Source: Ramicandelaber brevisporus
Lineage: Eukaryota; Kickxellomycota; Ramicandelaberales; Ramicandelaberaceae
Assembly (NCBI GenBank): GCA_025201865.1
Contig: MU602798.1
Location: forward strand, 4,831-22,089
DNA length: 17,259 nucleotides
Reading direction: 5' to 3'
Shown here: positions 1 to 7,700 of the stretch, piece by piece
How positions within the stretch are numbered: position 1 is the stretch's first letter
Layout of the letters: each line of letters opens with the position of its first letter
Translations under genes and position numbers: made by a program
The notes under the pieces: model-generated
The model's database searches: none
What the model saw: the letters and a program-made list of their open reading frames with translations, nothing else
What the model was told of the DNA's origin: nothing

Positions 1-809
1 TGGTCAAGGAAGCACTGGCCACCAGTCGGCGCACCATCCTCAGGAACAGGGCTGGCACAAAACAGCGGATTTTCTGGCTTGATCGTGACATTGTTGGCAG
101 CACAGAGCTCTTTGGAGCCAATGGAAACGACAGAGCGAGTCCACGTATGACTCTTGCCATTAGAGAAGGTGCCATTGGGCAAACGCAGAAGCTCGTAACC
201 TATGCCAGCAGCTACGATTTTCTTGCCTGTGTCAATCTTGTCAACAGCCTCTGGATAAATTGGGATTGGCTGAATGGTTGCATTGAACTGAAGCGGCGTC
301 TTGAGCTTGAGCACAGCGATATTGAAGTCAGGCTTGACATCTGCTTCAGTAATGTTGCTAGTTGCGGTGGCATCCTTCGGGAAGAATTGCGGTGGAATAA
401 ACACCTTGTCCACATCGACAGAAACACCATTTTGGATATCAGTTGAAATACCTCCAGCTGGGCTGAGTCTGTCCGGCTGAATACTGTTTGCCAGCACTGT
501 AAGCTTGGGGCTGGGCACGTAGACAGTTATATTTTTATCAAAAAGGTAGATGCGATTGTAGAGACACGATGCCAATGTGATGACGTAGTCTTTGGTGAGA
601 ATCCCGCCAGTGCAAACAATATCGAGTTGAGGTTGTGTGTCAGAGCTGTGACCATATGTCTGAATATTGATACCAAACGGAACTTCGGCAAGAGTGACCG
701 GTTTGGCGCCAACGATACGAGGGGAGACACTGGCATCTGCAGCAGAGACGGTGCCGCAGAATGCAAGCATGAGGGCACCAGCAAGACCAAAGAGGTTAAC
801 ACGAGTCAT
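1..809 (-). CDS. Secreted trypsin-fold (S1) serine protease homologue, probably inactive; 3' end cut by window edge
   Basis: The minus strand is open from the ATG at 809-807 to the window edge, giving 269 full codons with no intron. Residues 1-23 form a signal peptide ending VSA. A short propeptide follows, then R31|IVGA, the classical S1 activation site. CTGG at 66-69 and the Cys at 82 match the C42-C58 disulfide region. Where trypsins have TAAHC, this protein has TLASC, so Ser81 replaces the catalytic His. Where trypsins have NDIALLKL it has FNIAVLKL, so Asn163 replaces the catalytic Asp. C236 and C251 fit the 168-182 disulfide. The frame ends C266-F-L-D269 and then a codon starting CA, which falls at the catalytic Ser position and can only be His or Gln. 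Fold assignment is firm; loss of catalysis is inferred. Its role may be binding or regulatory outside the cell. Several N-glycosylation sequons (e.g. NIT, NAT, NGT) are present. Confidence 0.88.
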   Translation of the reverse strand, partial: MTRVNLFGLAGALMLAFCGTVSAADASVSPRIVGAKPVTLAEVPFGINIQTYGHSSDTQPQLDIVCTGGILTKDYVITLASCLYNRIYLFDKNITVYVPSPKLTVLANSIQPDRLSPAGGISTDIQNGVSVDVDKVFIPPQFFPKDATATSNITEADVKPDFNIAVLKLKTPLQFNATIQPIPIYPEAVDKIDTGKKIVAAGIGYELLRLPNGTFSNGKSHTWTRSVVSIGSKELCAANNVTIKPENPLFCASPVPEDGAPTGGQCFLD

Positions 810-1695
810 GATATTTGTGTGTGTATATCAAGAGGCCAACAAGAAAGAAAAAAAGGTGTGAGAGTGTGTGAGAGTGTGTATGAGCAGTGAGAACTGCGTT
901 GCTTCCTCGAGACGAAAGAGAGCCGGCATGTCGGCGTTATATCAGCCAAGCAATGGTAGTCGGAGTTAGATCATTGGTGTCAAGAAAAGAGCGTTGGAAA
1001 ACTCTCCGAAGATTCTCTGGGTACCACAAGATGAGTAAGCACTGCAAACTGACTGTGCCGAGATCCTCCCGAATGAGCGATGGAAATAAATAAGCCTCAA
1101 ATTTCCAGGGAACTGTTGACCTGCAAATAGCACAGGTATCCTCGTCTCAAGTGACATCTACTAATAGAGGTTTACATGGGGCCAATCTGTCCGGATCCGG
1201 AAAAATAAAATCAATAGAGTGAATAAAGTGCGAGTTAAAGAATGAACTTTTTTGTTTTAACACCTTCGACCCATTCACTCAACTCAGTGGACAGCACATT
1301 GTGGCGGCAAAGAATGTCGAGAGTGTGAGAATTATCTCGGCCTTTTGGTCTTGTCGTTGGATGTGTGAAGTCAACATCAATACTCTCCTGATGACCGATA
1401 CGTGTGAACACAAAGGAGACTCTTGGAGTAAGTATAGGCGCATCGTATGATCATCTACCCCCAATTTCGTCTCCTTGATGAGATTAACCGATTGCTGTCT
1501 CAGAGTGGGAGCTGTTGGTTGGCCGTTTTGTTTGTTTGACTCCTTGCTCTCCTCCCATCATAAAGGCAGCTGTGTTTGCTGCCTTCGCTTTCTACTCTGA
1601 ACACAGCTCAACACACTTCCAACTATCATTCACTACACTGCACAAACATCTTCGCTATCGTCGAGGACTGTCAAGCTCTGTCTCCCTCCATTAGT
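810..1695. other. Divergent intergenic region between the S1 homologue and the small secreted protein gene
   Basis: No convincing gene is present. The part next to the S1 gene holds its promoter and a GTGTGAGA-type GT-rich stretch at about 856-885. A perfect 12-bp palindrome, TCCGGATCCGGA, lies at 1190-1201. A TATA-like CATAAAGG near 1557-1564, followed by a CT/CA-rich leader with many CACA and CTCT steps, suits a promoter for the gene starting at 1748. The open frames here are under 70 codons and have no recognisable content. Confidence 0.5.
935..944 (-). promoter_or_regulatory. Probable TATA box of the S1 homologue gene
   Basis: Read on the minus strand the sequence is TGATATAACG, about 126 nt upstream of the ATG at 809. 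This would place transcription start near 905 and give a leader of about 95 nt. Assignment rests on motif and spacing only. Confidence 0.4.
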
Positions 1696-1714
1696 TCGTT
1701 CCGTCGCTTCGTGT
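1696..1714 (+). repeat. 19-bp direct repeat, copy 1 (5' leader of the split gene)
   Basis: TCGTTCCGTCGCTTCGTGT occurs here, 34 nt before the ATG at 1748, and again exactly at 2699-2717. In both places a CT-rich stretch and an AAAC- or CAAC-ATGA follow. Resemblance therefore extends loosely over about 50 nt, suggesting a duplicated 5' leader. Confidence 0.85.
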
Positions 1715-1792
1715 CGCACTCTCTCTTCCTTCTCAAGGCGGTCAAACATGATTAGAAGCATTGTTTATCTGCACGGGTGGGCCGCCCTCACG

Positions 1793-1837
1793 AAAAATTT
1801 AGGAAAACTTGTAGGACAGGGGATTTTACGCAAAAAC
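1793..1837 (+). repeat. Subterminal direct repeat, left copy
   Basis: This roughly 45-bp segment is repeated in the same orientation at 2886-2931. The core 1807-1837 matches 2901-2931 at 26 of 31 positions. Its second half, followed by a degenerate TIR-like end near 1838-1851, is roughly inverted relative to the element's left end, so the left terminus looks like a foldback unit of about 80 bp. Confidence 0.7.
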
Positions 1838-1919
1838 ATTCCACACCGAGTTGATATACGCAATCAAAGAGCAATGGCTTCCGCCCTAATCACGACCAGA
1901 TAGCCGAGATAGACCGGGT

Positions 1920-1940
1920 GTGTCTGCACGAGGCAGACAC
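1920..1940. repeat. Perfect hairpin inside the element
   Basis: GTGTCTGC and GCAGACAC form an 8-bp stem around the 5-nt loop ACGAG. It is followed 35 nt later by a run of eleven G at 1976-1986. Function unknown. Confidence 0.6.
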
Positions 1941-2698
1941 GTGGCCGAGAGCCCTTGTACGCTGCATTGTATACCGGGGGGGGGGGTAGCGGAGCATCGA
2001 CGACGGAAGGTGCGACCAGGCGAGTAGACCGCAGAACCGAGCGGATGCAGGCAGAGTTGTGCTAAATCAGCAATTGGGGGTGACCAAACCACCTTGAGAA
2101 AGGCGGCACGAGCGACAAGAAGCAACCAAGCGTGAACCGGCGAAGAGGAAGGAAACGGCCGGTGAGAACGGTGTCTACGCGAAGTGAGAACCGAGGTGGC
2201 GTAGACGACGGAGGCAGCTGCTGCAGGAAACGGACGAGCAGACCGACAGGGAAGGGGGTGGCCTGAAAGGGCCAAGGGCAAACCGACGGGGCCCCAACAA
2301 AAAGCAACAACAAAAAACGGCCGGGCAAAAGGAAAGGAGGAAGAGTTGAGAGCAGGAAAGAGACGGTGCGGTTCAGGGACAAAGCAGAAGGACGAAGAGA
2401 GAGGAAAGGGATGAGACACAGAAACAAACAGACGCGGGAGAGGATGGTAGTTGTGCTGGACGAGAAGGCTGCATTTTTATACACTCGAAGTACAGTAGCA
2501 GTAGTAGCACTCAGGAACGGAACGGAACACGGCTAATACTCGATTCGCTGGTTGGTGAGTTTGTTGAGACAGGAGAGCGGAGAAAGAACTCATTTACAGG
2601 TTGAGCCAATCGCGAGAATCAAAGGAGTGTAGTTGTGTTTGTGTGTTTTCTACGCAGAGTGGCGAACCTTCTTTGATCGAACAACGCCTCTAGCAGTA

Positions 2699-2717
2699 TC
2701 GTTCCGTCGCTTCGTGT
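2699..2717 (+). repeat. 19-bp direct repeat, copy 2 (inside the insert)
   Basis: This is an exact second copy of the leader repeat at 1696-1714. The ATG that follows, at 2740, opens a frame that stops after two codons (ATG ACC TGA). It is thus a leader-like piece without a usable coding start. Confidence 0.85.
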
Positions 2718-2885
2718 TACTCACTCTTCTGTAAACAACATGACCTGACTGTACCGCTCAGTGCGGGACTTTAGTGTCATTTTAATGTGATTTTATGTGA
2801 CTTGATGGGAAGGATGGACAAGGAGGAGGGGATTCATTTTACGTAACTGACAAGCTGCTTTTACGTAAAGTGTATGTTTCTGGGT

Positions 2886-2931
2886 AAGAAATTCTGGAAC
2901 ACTTGTAGAGCAGGGAATTTTACATAAAAAC
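2886..2931 (+). repeat. Subterminal direct repeat, right copy
   Basis: This is the counterpart of 1793-1837. It runs straight into the intact right TIR at 2931-2943, whereas the left copy lies next to the intact left TIR. The two ends therefore each keep a different intact arm of what may be the same short foldback unit. Confidence 0.7.
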
Positions 2932-3179
2932 GGCCCACCCGTGTGGTTTCATTCTTGGTGGTAGCAGCAAGTGCAGCTTCTTGTACCAGCGAAGGCTTGA
3001 GTGCTTGCAAGCCCCAAATCGATCTTCGGTTGAACCAGTGTGAAGACAACAAGTGTGCATGCCCACTCCTCAAGGCCATGGTCGATTGCCTTGACAAAGC
3101 AGATTGTGGTGCAAATAGTATGATGAAAGCAGAATATCTTGATTATGTAGATACAGCAAATAGAGTCTGCTCAATCTAA

Positions 3180-3702
3180 AGAATAGTAAATCTCTTGTTA
3201 AAAATACTTTCTTCTCAAACCAGCTGCCCAACGCATCCGCTAACAGCCACATCGGCTCCTTGATGCAAATGGGGTTATAGTGTCCTGTCTGCTGTAATGT
3301 ATTTTGATTTTATTGTTTTATCCCTCTACGATCGTCTAGCATGACACGTGGACGAAACTGAGTTCCCATGGAGGGACGTCATTAGTAGTAGCATGCTGTT
3401 GGAATGCGAAGCAGTTGGAATGCTGTTGTCTCACGACCCCAGAAACAAAGTGTTCTTTCTCTCTTTCTCTCTCGTTCTCTCGATGCAGAATCAGCCAACC
3501 AAAGCGCGCAACGTCTCGTCGCAGAATTAAACGCTTCATTTTTTATATTTTTTATTCTTTCCTCGCTCTTGTTTTGGCGTCGAGTTGACCAAAGAGTAGT
3601 GTATCATCAGCATACGACGACAGCAGCAACAATAACAGCAACAGCAACAGTAGCAGCAGAGCTTTCCTCGGAACACTCTCGGACGATCTTACTTATACAC
3701 AG
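3180..3702. other. 3' region of the small secreted gene and upstream region of the KDEL receptor gene
   Basis: No gene was found. A CT-rich microsatellite-like stretch lies at about 3456-3482. An AT-rich block with TTTTTTATATTTTTTATTC lies at about 3537-3557 and may serve as core promoter. A CAG/CAA/ACA-rich leader follows at about 3619-3660, ending 40 nt before the receptor's ATG. Confidence 0.45.
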
Positions 3703-4350
3703 ATGCTGAACGCGATCCGCGTGCTGGCAGACATGCTGCACCTCGCTTCGTACCTGATTCTCATTTACAAGATGCGTGCCTCCAAATCGGTTGCTGGCAT
3801 CTCGCTCAAGACCCAAGCTCTGTATCTTCTGGTCTTCGTCACCCGCTACATTGACTTGCCATTCCGCTTCGCTCTCAACTACAACACTCCTCTCAAAATC
3901 ATTTTCATTGGTGCCGCTGGCTACATTGTTTACTTGATGCTTACCGAATACCGCTCAACATACGATGCTGCGTTCGACACGTTCCGCGTTGAGTTCTTGA
4001 TTCTGGCAGCCCTTTTGGCATCGCTGGTGTATCCAGATCGTTACGAGTTTATCGATGGCTACGTGTGGTCTTTCTCGATTTATCTGGAAGCCACTGCGAT
4101 ATTGCCGCAATTGTTCCAAATGACACGAACTGGCGAGGCTGAGACGATCACCGCGCATTATTTGTTTTGCCTGGGAAGCTACCGAGCACTGTATATTATC
4201 AACTGGATCTACCGCTATGCGACTGAGCCAGGCTACAGTGACCCGGTGGCATGGATTGCGGGAGTGGTGCAGACGCTGTTGTATGCGGACTTCTTCTATG
4301 TGTACTTTACTAAAGTGCTGAAGACTCGTCGTTACAAGATGCCAGTATAA
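3703..4350 (+). CDS. ERD2: ER lumen protein-retaining receptor (KDEL/HDEL receptor)
   Basis: This complete 215-residue, intron-free protein has the usual family length (about 212-220). ERD2 is a seven-helix Golgi/ER membrane receptor that binds the C-terminal K/HDEL signal of escaped ER proteins in acidic Golgi and returns them by COPI vesicles. Family signatures are all present: AGISLKTQ at 31-38, TRYIDL at 47-52, TYDAAFDTFRVEFL near 87-100, SIYLEATAILPQL, TGEAETITAHYLF, GSYRALYIINWIYRY and GVVQTLLYADFFYVY. R6, R48 and D51, the SIYLE glutamate and the arginines of SYRAL and IYRY match ligand-pocket positions known from animal receptors. The tail KVLKTRRYKMPV is basic, as needed for COPI retrieval. 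The first ATG gives the canonical N terminus. It is convergent with the RhoGEF gene. Confidence 0.97.
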   Translation: MLNAIRVLADMLHLASYLILIYKMRASKSVAGISLKTQALYLLVFVTRYIDLPFRFALNYNTPLKIIFIGAAGYIVYLMLTEYRSTYDAAFDTFRVEFLILAALLASLVYPDRYEFIDGYVWSFSIYLEATAILPQLFQMTRTGEAETITAHYLFCLGSYRALYIINWIYRYATEPGYSDPVAWIAGVVQTLLYADFFYVYFTKVLKTRRYKMPV

Positions 4351-4706
4351 ATGCCCTTCTCAAGTTTTAACAGCCATGTTCTTTTTTTCTCTTTTCAAAA
4401 AACAACAACATTCTCTATGAAAATGTAATTAACTGAAAGAGTATAGACTATAAAATGTCAACGAGAATAGACATCCCTTTTCTTGCATTTCTAATTGGTT
4501 TTACGCTCACTGTAACACCATAGCTCTTCTTAATGACATAGTGTGCTCATCCCCAAGTTGCTCACTGGTATGTTATTAGCACTTAATAGTTGGATTTAAC
4601 ATGGTTGAAAAAGACTTTTGAATACAAACATAGTAAAATGATGATAGAAAGTAGACAAGGAAGCGGACAAGAGAGTGTGGACAAGAAAGTAAATGGAGGA
4701 AAAGTG
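4351..4706. other. Convergent intergenic region between ERD2 and the RhoGEF gene
   Basis: This AT-rich spacer holds both 3' ends. No AATAAA was seen near the ERD2 stop; TATAAAATG near 4447 and AT-rich runs may serve in 3' processing. No coding potential was seen. Confidence 0.5.
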
Positions 4707-7700
4707 TTAATTAAAGATATCACGAGCATGACGACGTCGGTCACCTTTTAGCGATGAGGTGATAGATAATGACGAGTAATCTTGCACCGGCGGAAGTCCA
4801 ACATCGTCGATGGAATTGATGGAGCCAGAAAACAGTGCTTGTCTCAACGAACCCGCCGATCGCTTGACACTGCCATTCTTTGTATTTAGAGCAGAGGGTG
4901 TTGGAGGAGTGCCATTGCGCTTGATCCATGATGCAGATCGCGATGACCAGGTTGATGAGGCTGAGATATCATCTGGCTGTAATGCGCATGAGCCTTGGAC
5001 ATACAGTGATAGAGTGTCAAATGCAATGGGCTGTCGACGAGGTGATAGCCGACCGTTTTGGCAGTAAACATGCCATGCAATCGACGAGTCGTGCTTGGTC
5101 TCCTGTTGGTGCTGTTGCTGTTGCTGTTGCTGTGATAGTGATGATGATGATGGCGGTGGCGGTGGCGATACGGATGAAGACGACTGGGAGCTCTCAGCTG
5201 AGCCACGGGAACTAGAGCTTGATCTCTCAAAGGACGCTGCATCAGACTCGGAAAACTGCCTCCTGTGGCCACTTGTTTGAAGCTGTTGCTTCTGTGAGCC
5301 TTTCCGTCCAAATGGCCGCGAGAACGATAATGCCTTGCCCAGAAATGTGCGTTTGATCGATCCAGATGGCGATGGTGGTGCATTAATATCCTCGCGTTCA
5401 ATAAGTGTGAATGAGTCAACCTCCACATCATTTTGTTGCTGCAGATTGCCGCTCGAGGAGCTGCTGGTGAGAACGATGGCTGGAGCGTGAGCGCGGACAA
5501 GAGGAGGCTCAATGGCAAATATAGAGTCGAGTTGTAATCTGAAGATGTCATTATATGCACCAACTTGAGTATCAGCTGTAGAATGCTGGGAATGATTATG
5601 GGAATGATGGGCGAATGCCTTAATGTGTGTTGCTAGCTGATATCTACTGAAAGATGCAAATTCAAGCTTCGTGTGGCTATCTAAAGCGATGTTTCGCTGC
5701 AGCCATGTTGCTTGATATCCAGTTGAAGGAGCACCCACAAGAATACAAAGAGTATCTGGTGGCGTTGCGGAATCATGAGGCTGAATAGCACGCTGTAGCA
5801 AATCAAGATCAATCGGCAGCTGAGGTCCACAATATGCTACAAGCGCATTCGAGCTGACCAATTCGTCACTACTGTTGCTATTTGTATCTGAGTATGTAAC
5901 AAAGCTAACGTCCTGGTGCAAATAAGTAAGAGCCAGCTGTGAGTTGACAACATCGCCGGCTGATTCGTAAACTTTGAATCCATGCCTCTTGACTCGCTCA
6001 TCAATTGAAACCATGCTCACCTCACGCACTGCTTCAAATAAAGTTGCCTTGTCATGCCAATGTTGCAATGACATCTTAACCACAGGACCAGCTGCTTTTC
6101 GCTGATGTTCGCTGCTGCTTGGATACACAGGATTCCATCGCAAGAAGATGTCATTGTTTTGACCATCAGCAGTTGTATCATAAATTGCTACATCCGACAA
6201 TGAACACCATGCCAAGAAGCGATGAGTCAACTTTGAAGATCCACTCTGTTTGAATCCACGGCTGGCCTTGCGCTGTACATGCTGATTCTTGGTTGGCGAG
6301 AATGACAATGTTGGAACGGGAGACATCACCACATTGCAGCCCGCGCTAGCTGCTCTTGAACGCTGACCAGCTGCCGGTGTTGATGGGAATGGAGATGCCG
6401 CAGCTTGTTGGCCATTCTGTGATCGAATTGTACCAAATCGAAGGGAGTCTGCTGCAGTGATTGATCGCGAAATGGTGGGTGCATCGTACGCCTCAATCGG
6501 CAAGCATGTTGCAAATGAAGCTGCTGCTGATTGATCAATCCACTCTGCCAACAGAATTCTGTCGTTAAACACCATAATAGACACATGGACATGTCGAATT
6601 CCACCACCATTGCCACTGCCACTGCCACTAACACTCTGCACCTGCTCGATTGTAGCCTCCATCCTGCTTGTCAACCTTCGTGTTGCATTCATAATGGTCG
6701 GCGGGCAGTCTTCCATCGTAGCCAACAACTCGCTCAGCAGTGTCAGCGCCTGCACAGCGTCCTCGTGGTCATCTGCAGCTAGTCCAATTTCATCAATCTT
6801 GTCGAGTGCCATTTGCAGCAGTCTGTATTCTGATCCCTCAAACTTCTGCAGTGGAATAAACCGAAGCAGCTGTCGCAATAGCAGTCGATACTGTGGGATA
6901 CGCTGCACTGGCATCATCAACAAGTCATCGAGCGCACGCTTATGACTCTCTGGACGCTCTCGACCAGATTGCACCATCCTTCTGACCAGCTCACTCTCTT
7001 CAAGCAGCCGCTTGAGAGTTGAGGATGCACGTTGATAGCATGCAATGTACTTGGCGTAAATGTCATAGTGTAGCATGTGTTTGACGCAAACCGTGCCAAT
7101 CAGAAGAGCTCTGTCGTCATCTGGATCGTCAGCCATATCCACCAGCTTTTCGAGATCATACAAGAGCTGTTCGCTGGCTGCAATGATATCATCAATGTTT
7201 GAGAATAGATGGTTGACGGTGTACATGGTGACCTTGGAGTCGACTGATGATGATGTTGAGGCGCTAGCCGGATTGCTCATATTACTGCGAGCAGTAGACC
7301 TCAATGGAACGACATAGAGACTGTGCATCACTTGGAGAGAATTCAAGTAGCTGCGCTCAGTGTCGGCCATTTCACGAATAGTGGACACCAATCTCAATTC
7401 TCTCTTCTCGGCCACCTGATCCTTCGAGTGTCCGCCAGTGGTATCGTCCAGGTCCACCAGTGTCGCAGAATCGTCGCAGTCATCCACAATGTCCGTACTA
7501 TTATCGGCTGCCTTGTCGCCTGTTGCAGTTCGTAGTGTACCCAGACTGCCAATAAATGCCGCACAACCTTCCCGCGCTTGCTTATCGCGTGGTGTCCGCA
7601 CACATGTTGCAGTTCGGATAGTGGCTGAAGGAACCCATCCACTTGGCACATTCACCAACTTGTCCAGTGCGACCAGTAACGGATTGCCCGTAGGAATGGA

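Larger units (their letters stand above)
1772..2943. mobile_element. Non-autonomous TIR element, about 1.17 kb (CACTA/CMC-like by its ends, tentative)
   Basis: The ends are perfect 13-bp inverted repeats: CACGGGTGGGCCG at 1772-1784 and its reverse complement at 2931-2943. Imperfect inverted similarity extends to about 28 bp (22 of 28 by eye), and five of the six mismatches are C on the left against T on the right. TG flanks both ends (1770-1771 and 2944-2945), fitting a 2-bp target duplication. Subterminal TTTTAC-type motifs occur at 1824, 2837, 2859 and 2918. Ends starting CAC, a short duplication and repeated subterminal motifs recall the CACTA/CMC group. The 8-bp duplication of hAT elements is not seen. 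No transposase is recognisable inside; the two overlapping minus-strand frames of 177 and 140 codons look like chance translations of purine-rich DNA. Confidence 0.62.
1748..3179 (+). pseudogene. Small secreted 8-cysteine (CFEM-like) protein gene interrupted by an insert
   Basis: The ATG at 1748 begins MIRSIVYL, which stops at a terminal inverted repeat at 1772. After the insert, the frame from 2946 to the TAA at 3177-3179 reads VSFLVVAASAAS and then a Cys-rich domain. Joined across the insert with one copy of the flanking TG removed, the two parts stay in frame and make a normal signal peptide with a mature domain of about 66 residues. Cysteine spacing is C-x7-C-x10-C-x4-C-x-C-x8-C-x5-C-x20-C, and the central CEDNKCAC resembles fungal CFEM and similar extracellular 8-Cys proteins; only the first spacing is unlike CFEM. 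The 3' part has no in-frame ATG of its own before a TAA at 2925-2927, so it looks silenced as it stands. No AG acceptor exists between that stop and 2943, which argues against a GT-AG intron ending before the coding resumes. Function unknown; likely cell-wall or secreted. Confidence 0.6.

Noticed and set aside
1190-1201. Perfect palindrome TCCGGATCCGGA as a regulatory site
   Set aside because: It is a single occurrence with no partner elsewhere in the window and is too far from either start codon to assign.
1886-2484. Overlapping minus-strand frames of 177 and 140 codons as a transposase or host gene inside the element
   Set aside because: Both translate purine-rich DNA into Pro/Ser/Arg/Leu-rich sequence with no transposase motif. 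They overlap in two frames, which suggests chance openness.
1772-2943. Assignment of the element to the hAT superfamily
   Set aside because: The TIR is somewhat hAT-like, but the 8 bp on either side (TTTATCTG and TGGTTTCA) do not match, whereas a 2-bp TG does.
1772-2945. The insert as an ordinary intron of the small secreted gene
   Set aside because: It starts CACG and ends GTG, not GT...AG. No AG acceptor lies between the in-frame TAA at 2925 and 2943, and perfect inverted repeats are not an intron feature.
3404-3709. 101-codon plus-strand frame upstream of ERD2
   Set aside because: It spans CT-rich and CAG/ACA-rich leader sequence and overlaps the ERD2 start in another frame. No coding signature was seen.
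4886-5563. 225-codon minus-strand frame
   Set aside because: It lies out of frame inside the RhoGEF coding sequence. Its His/Ser-rich content is the frame-shifted reading of repeat-rich codons.
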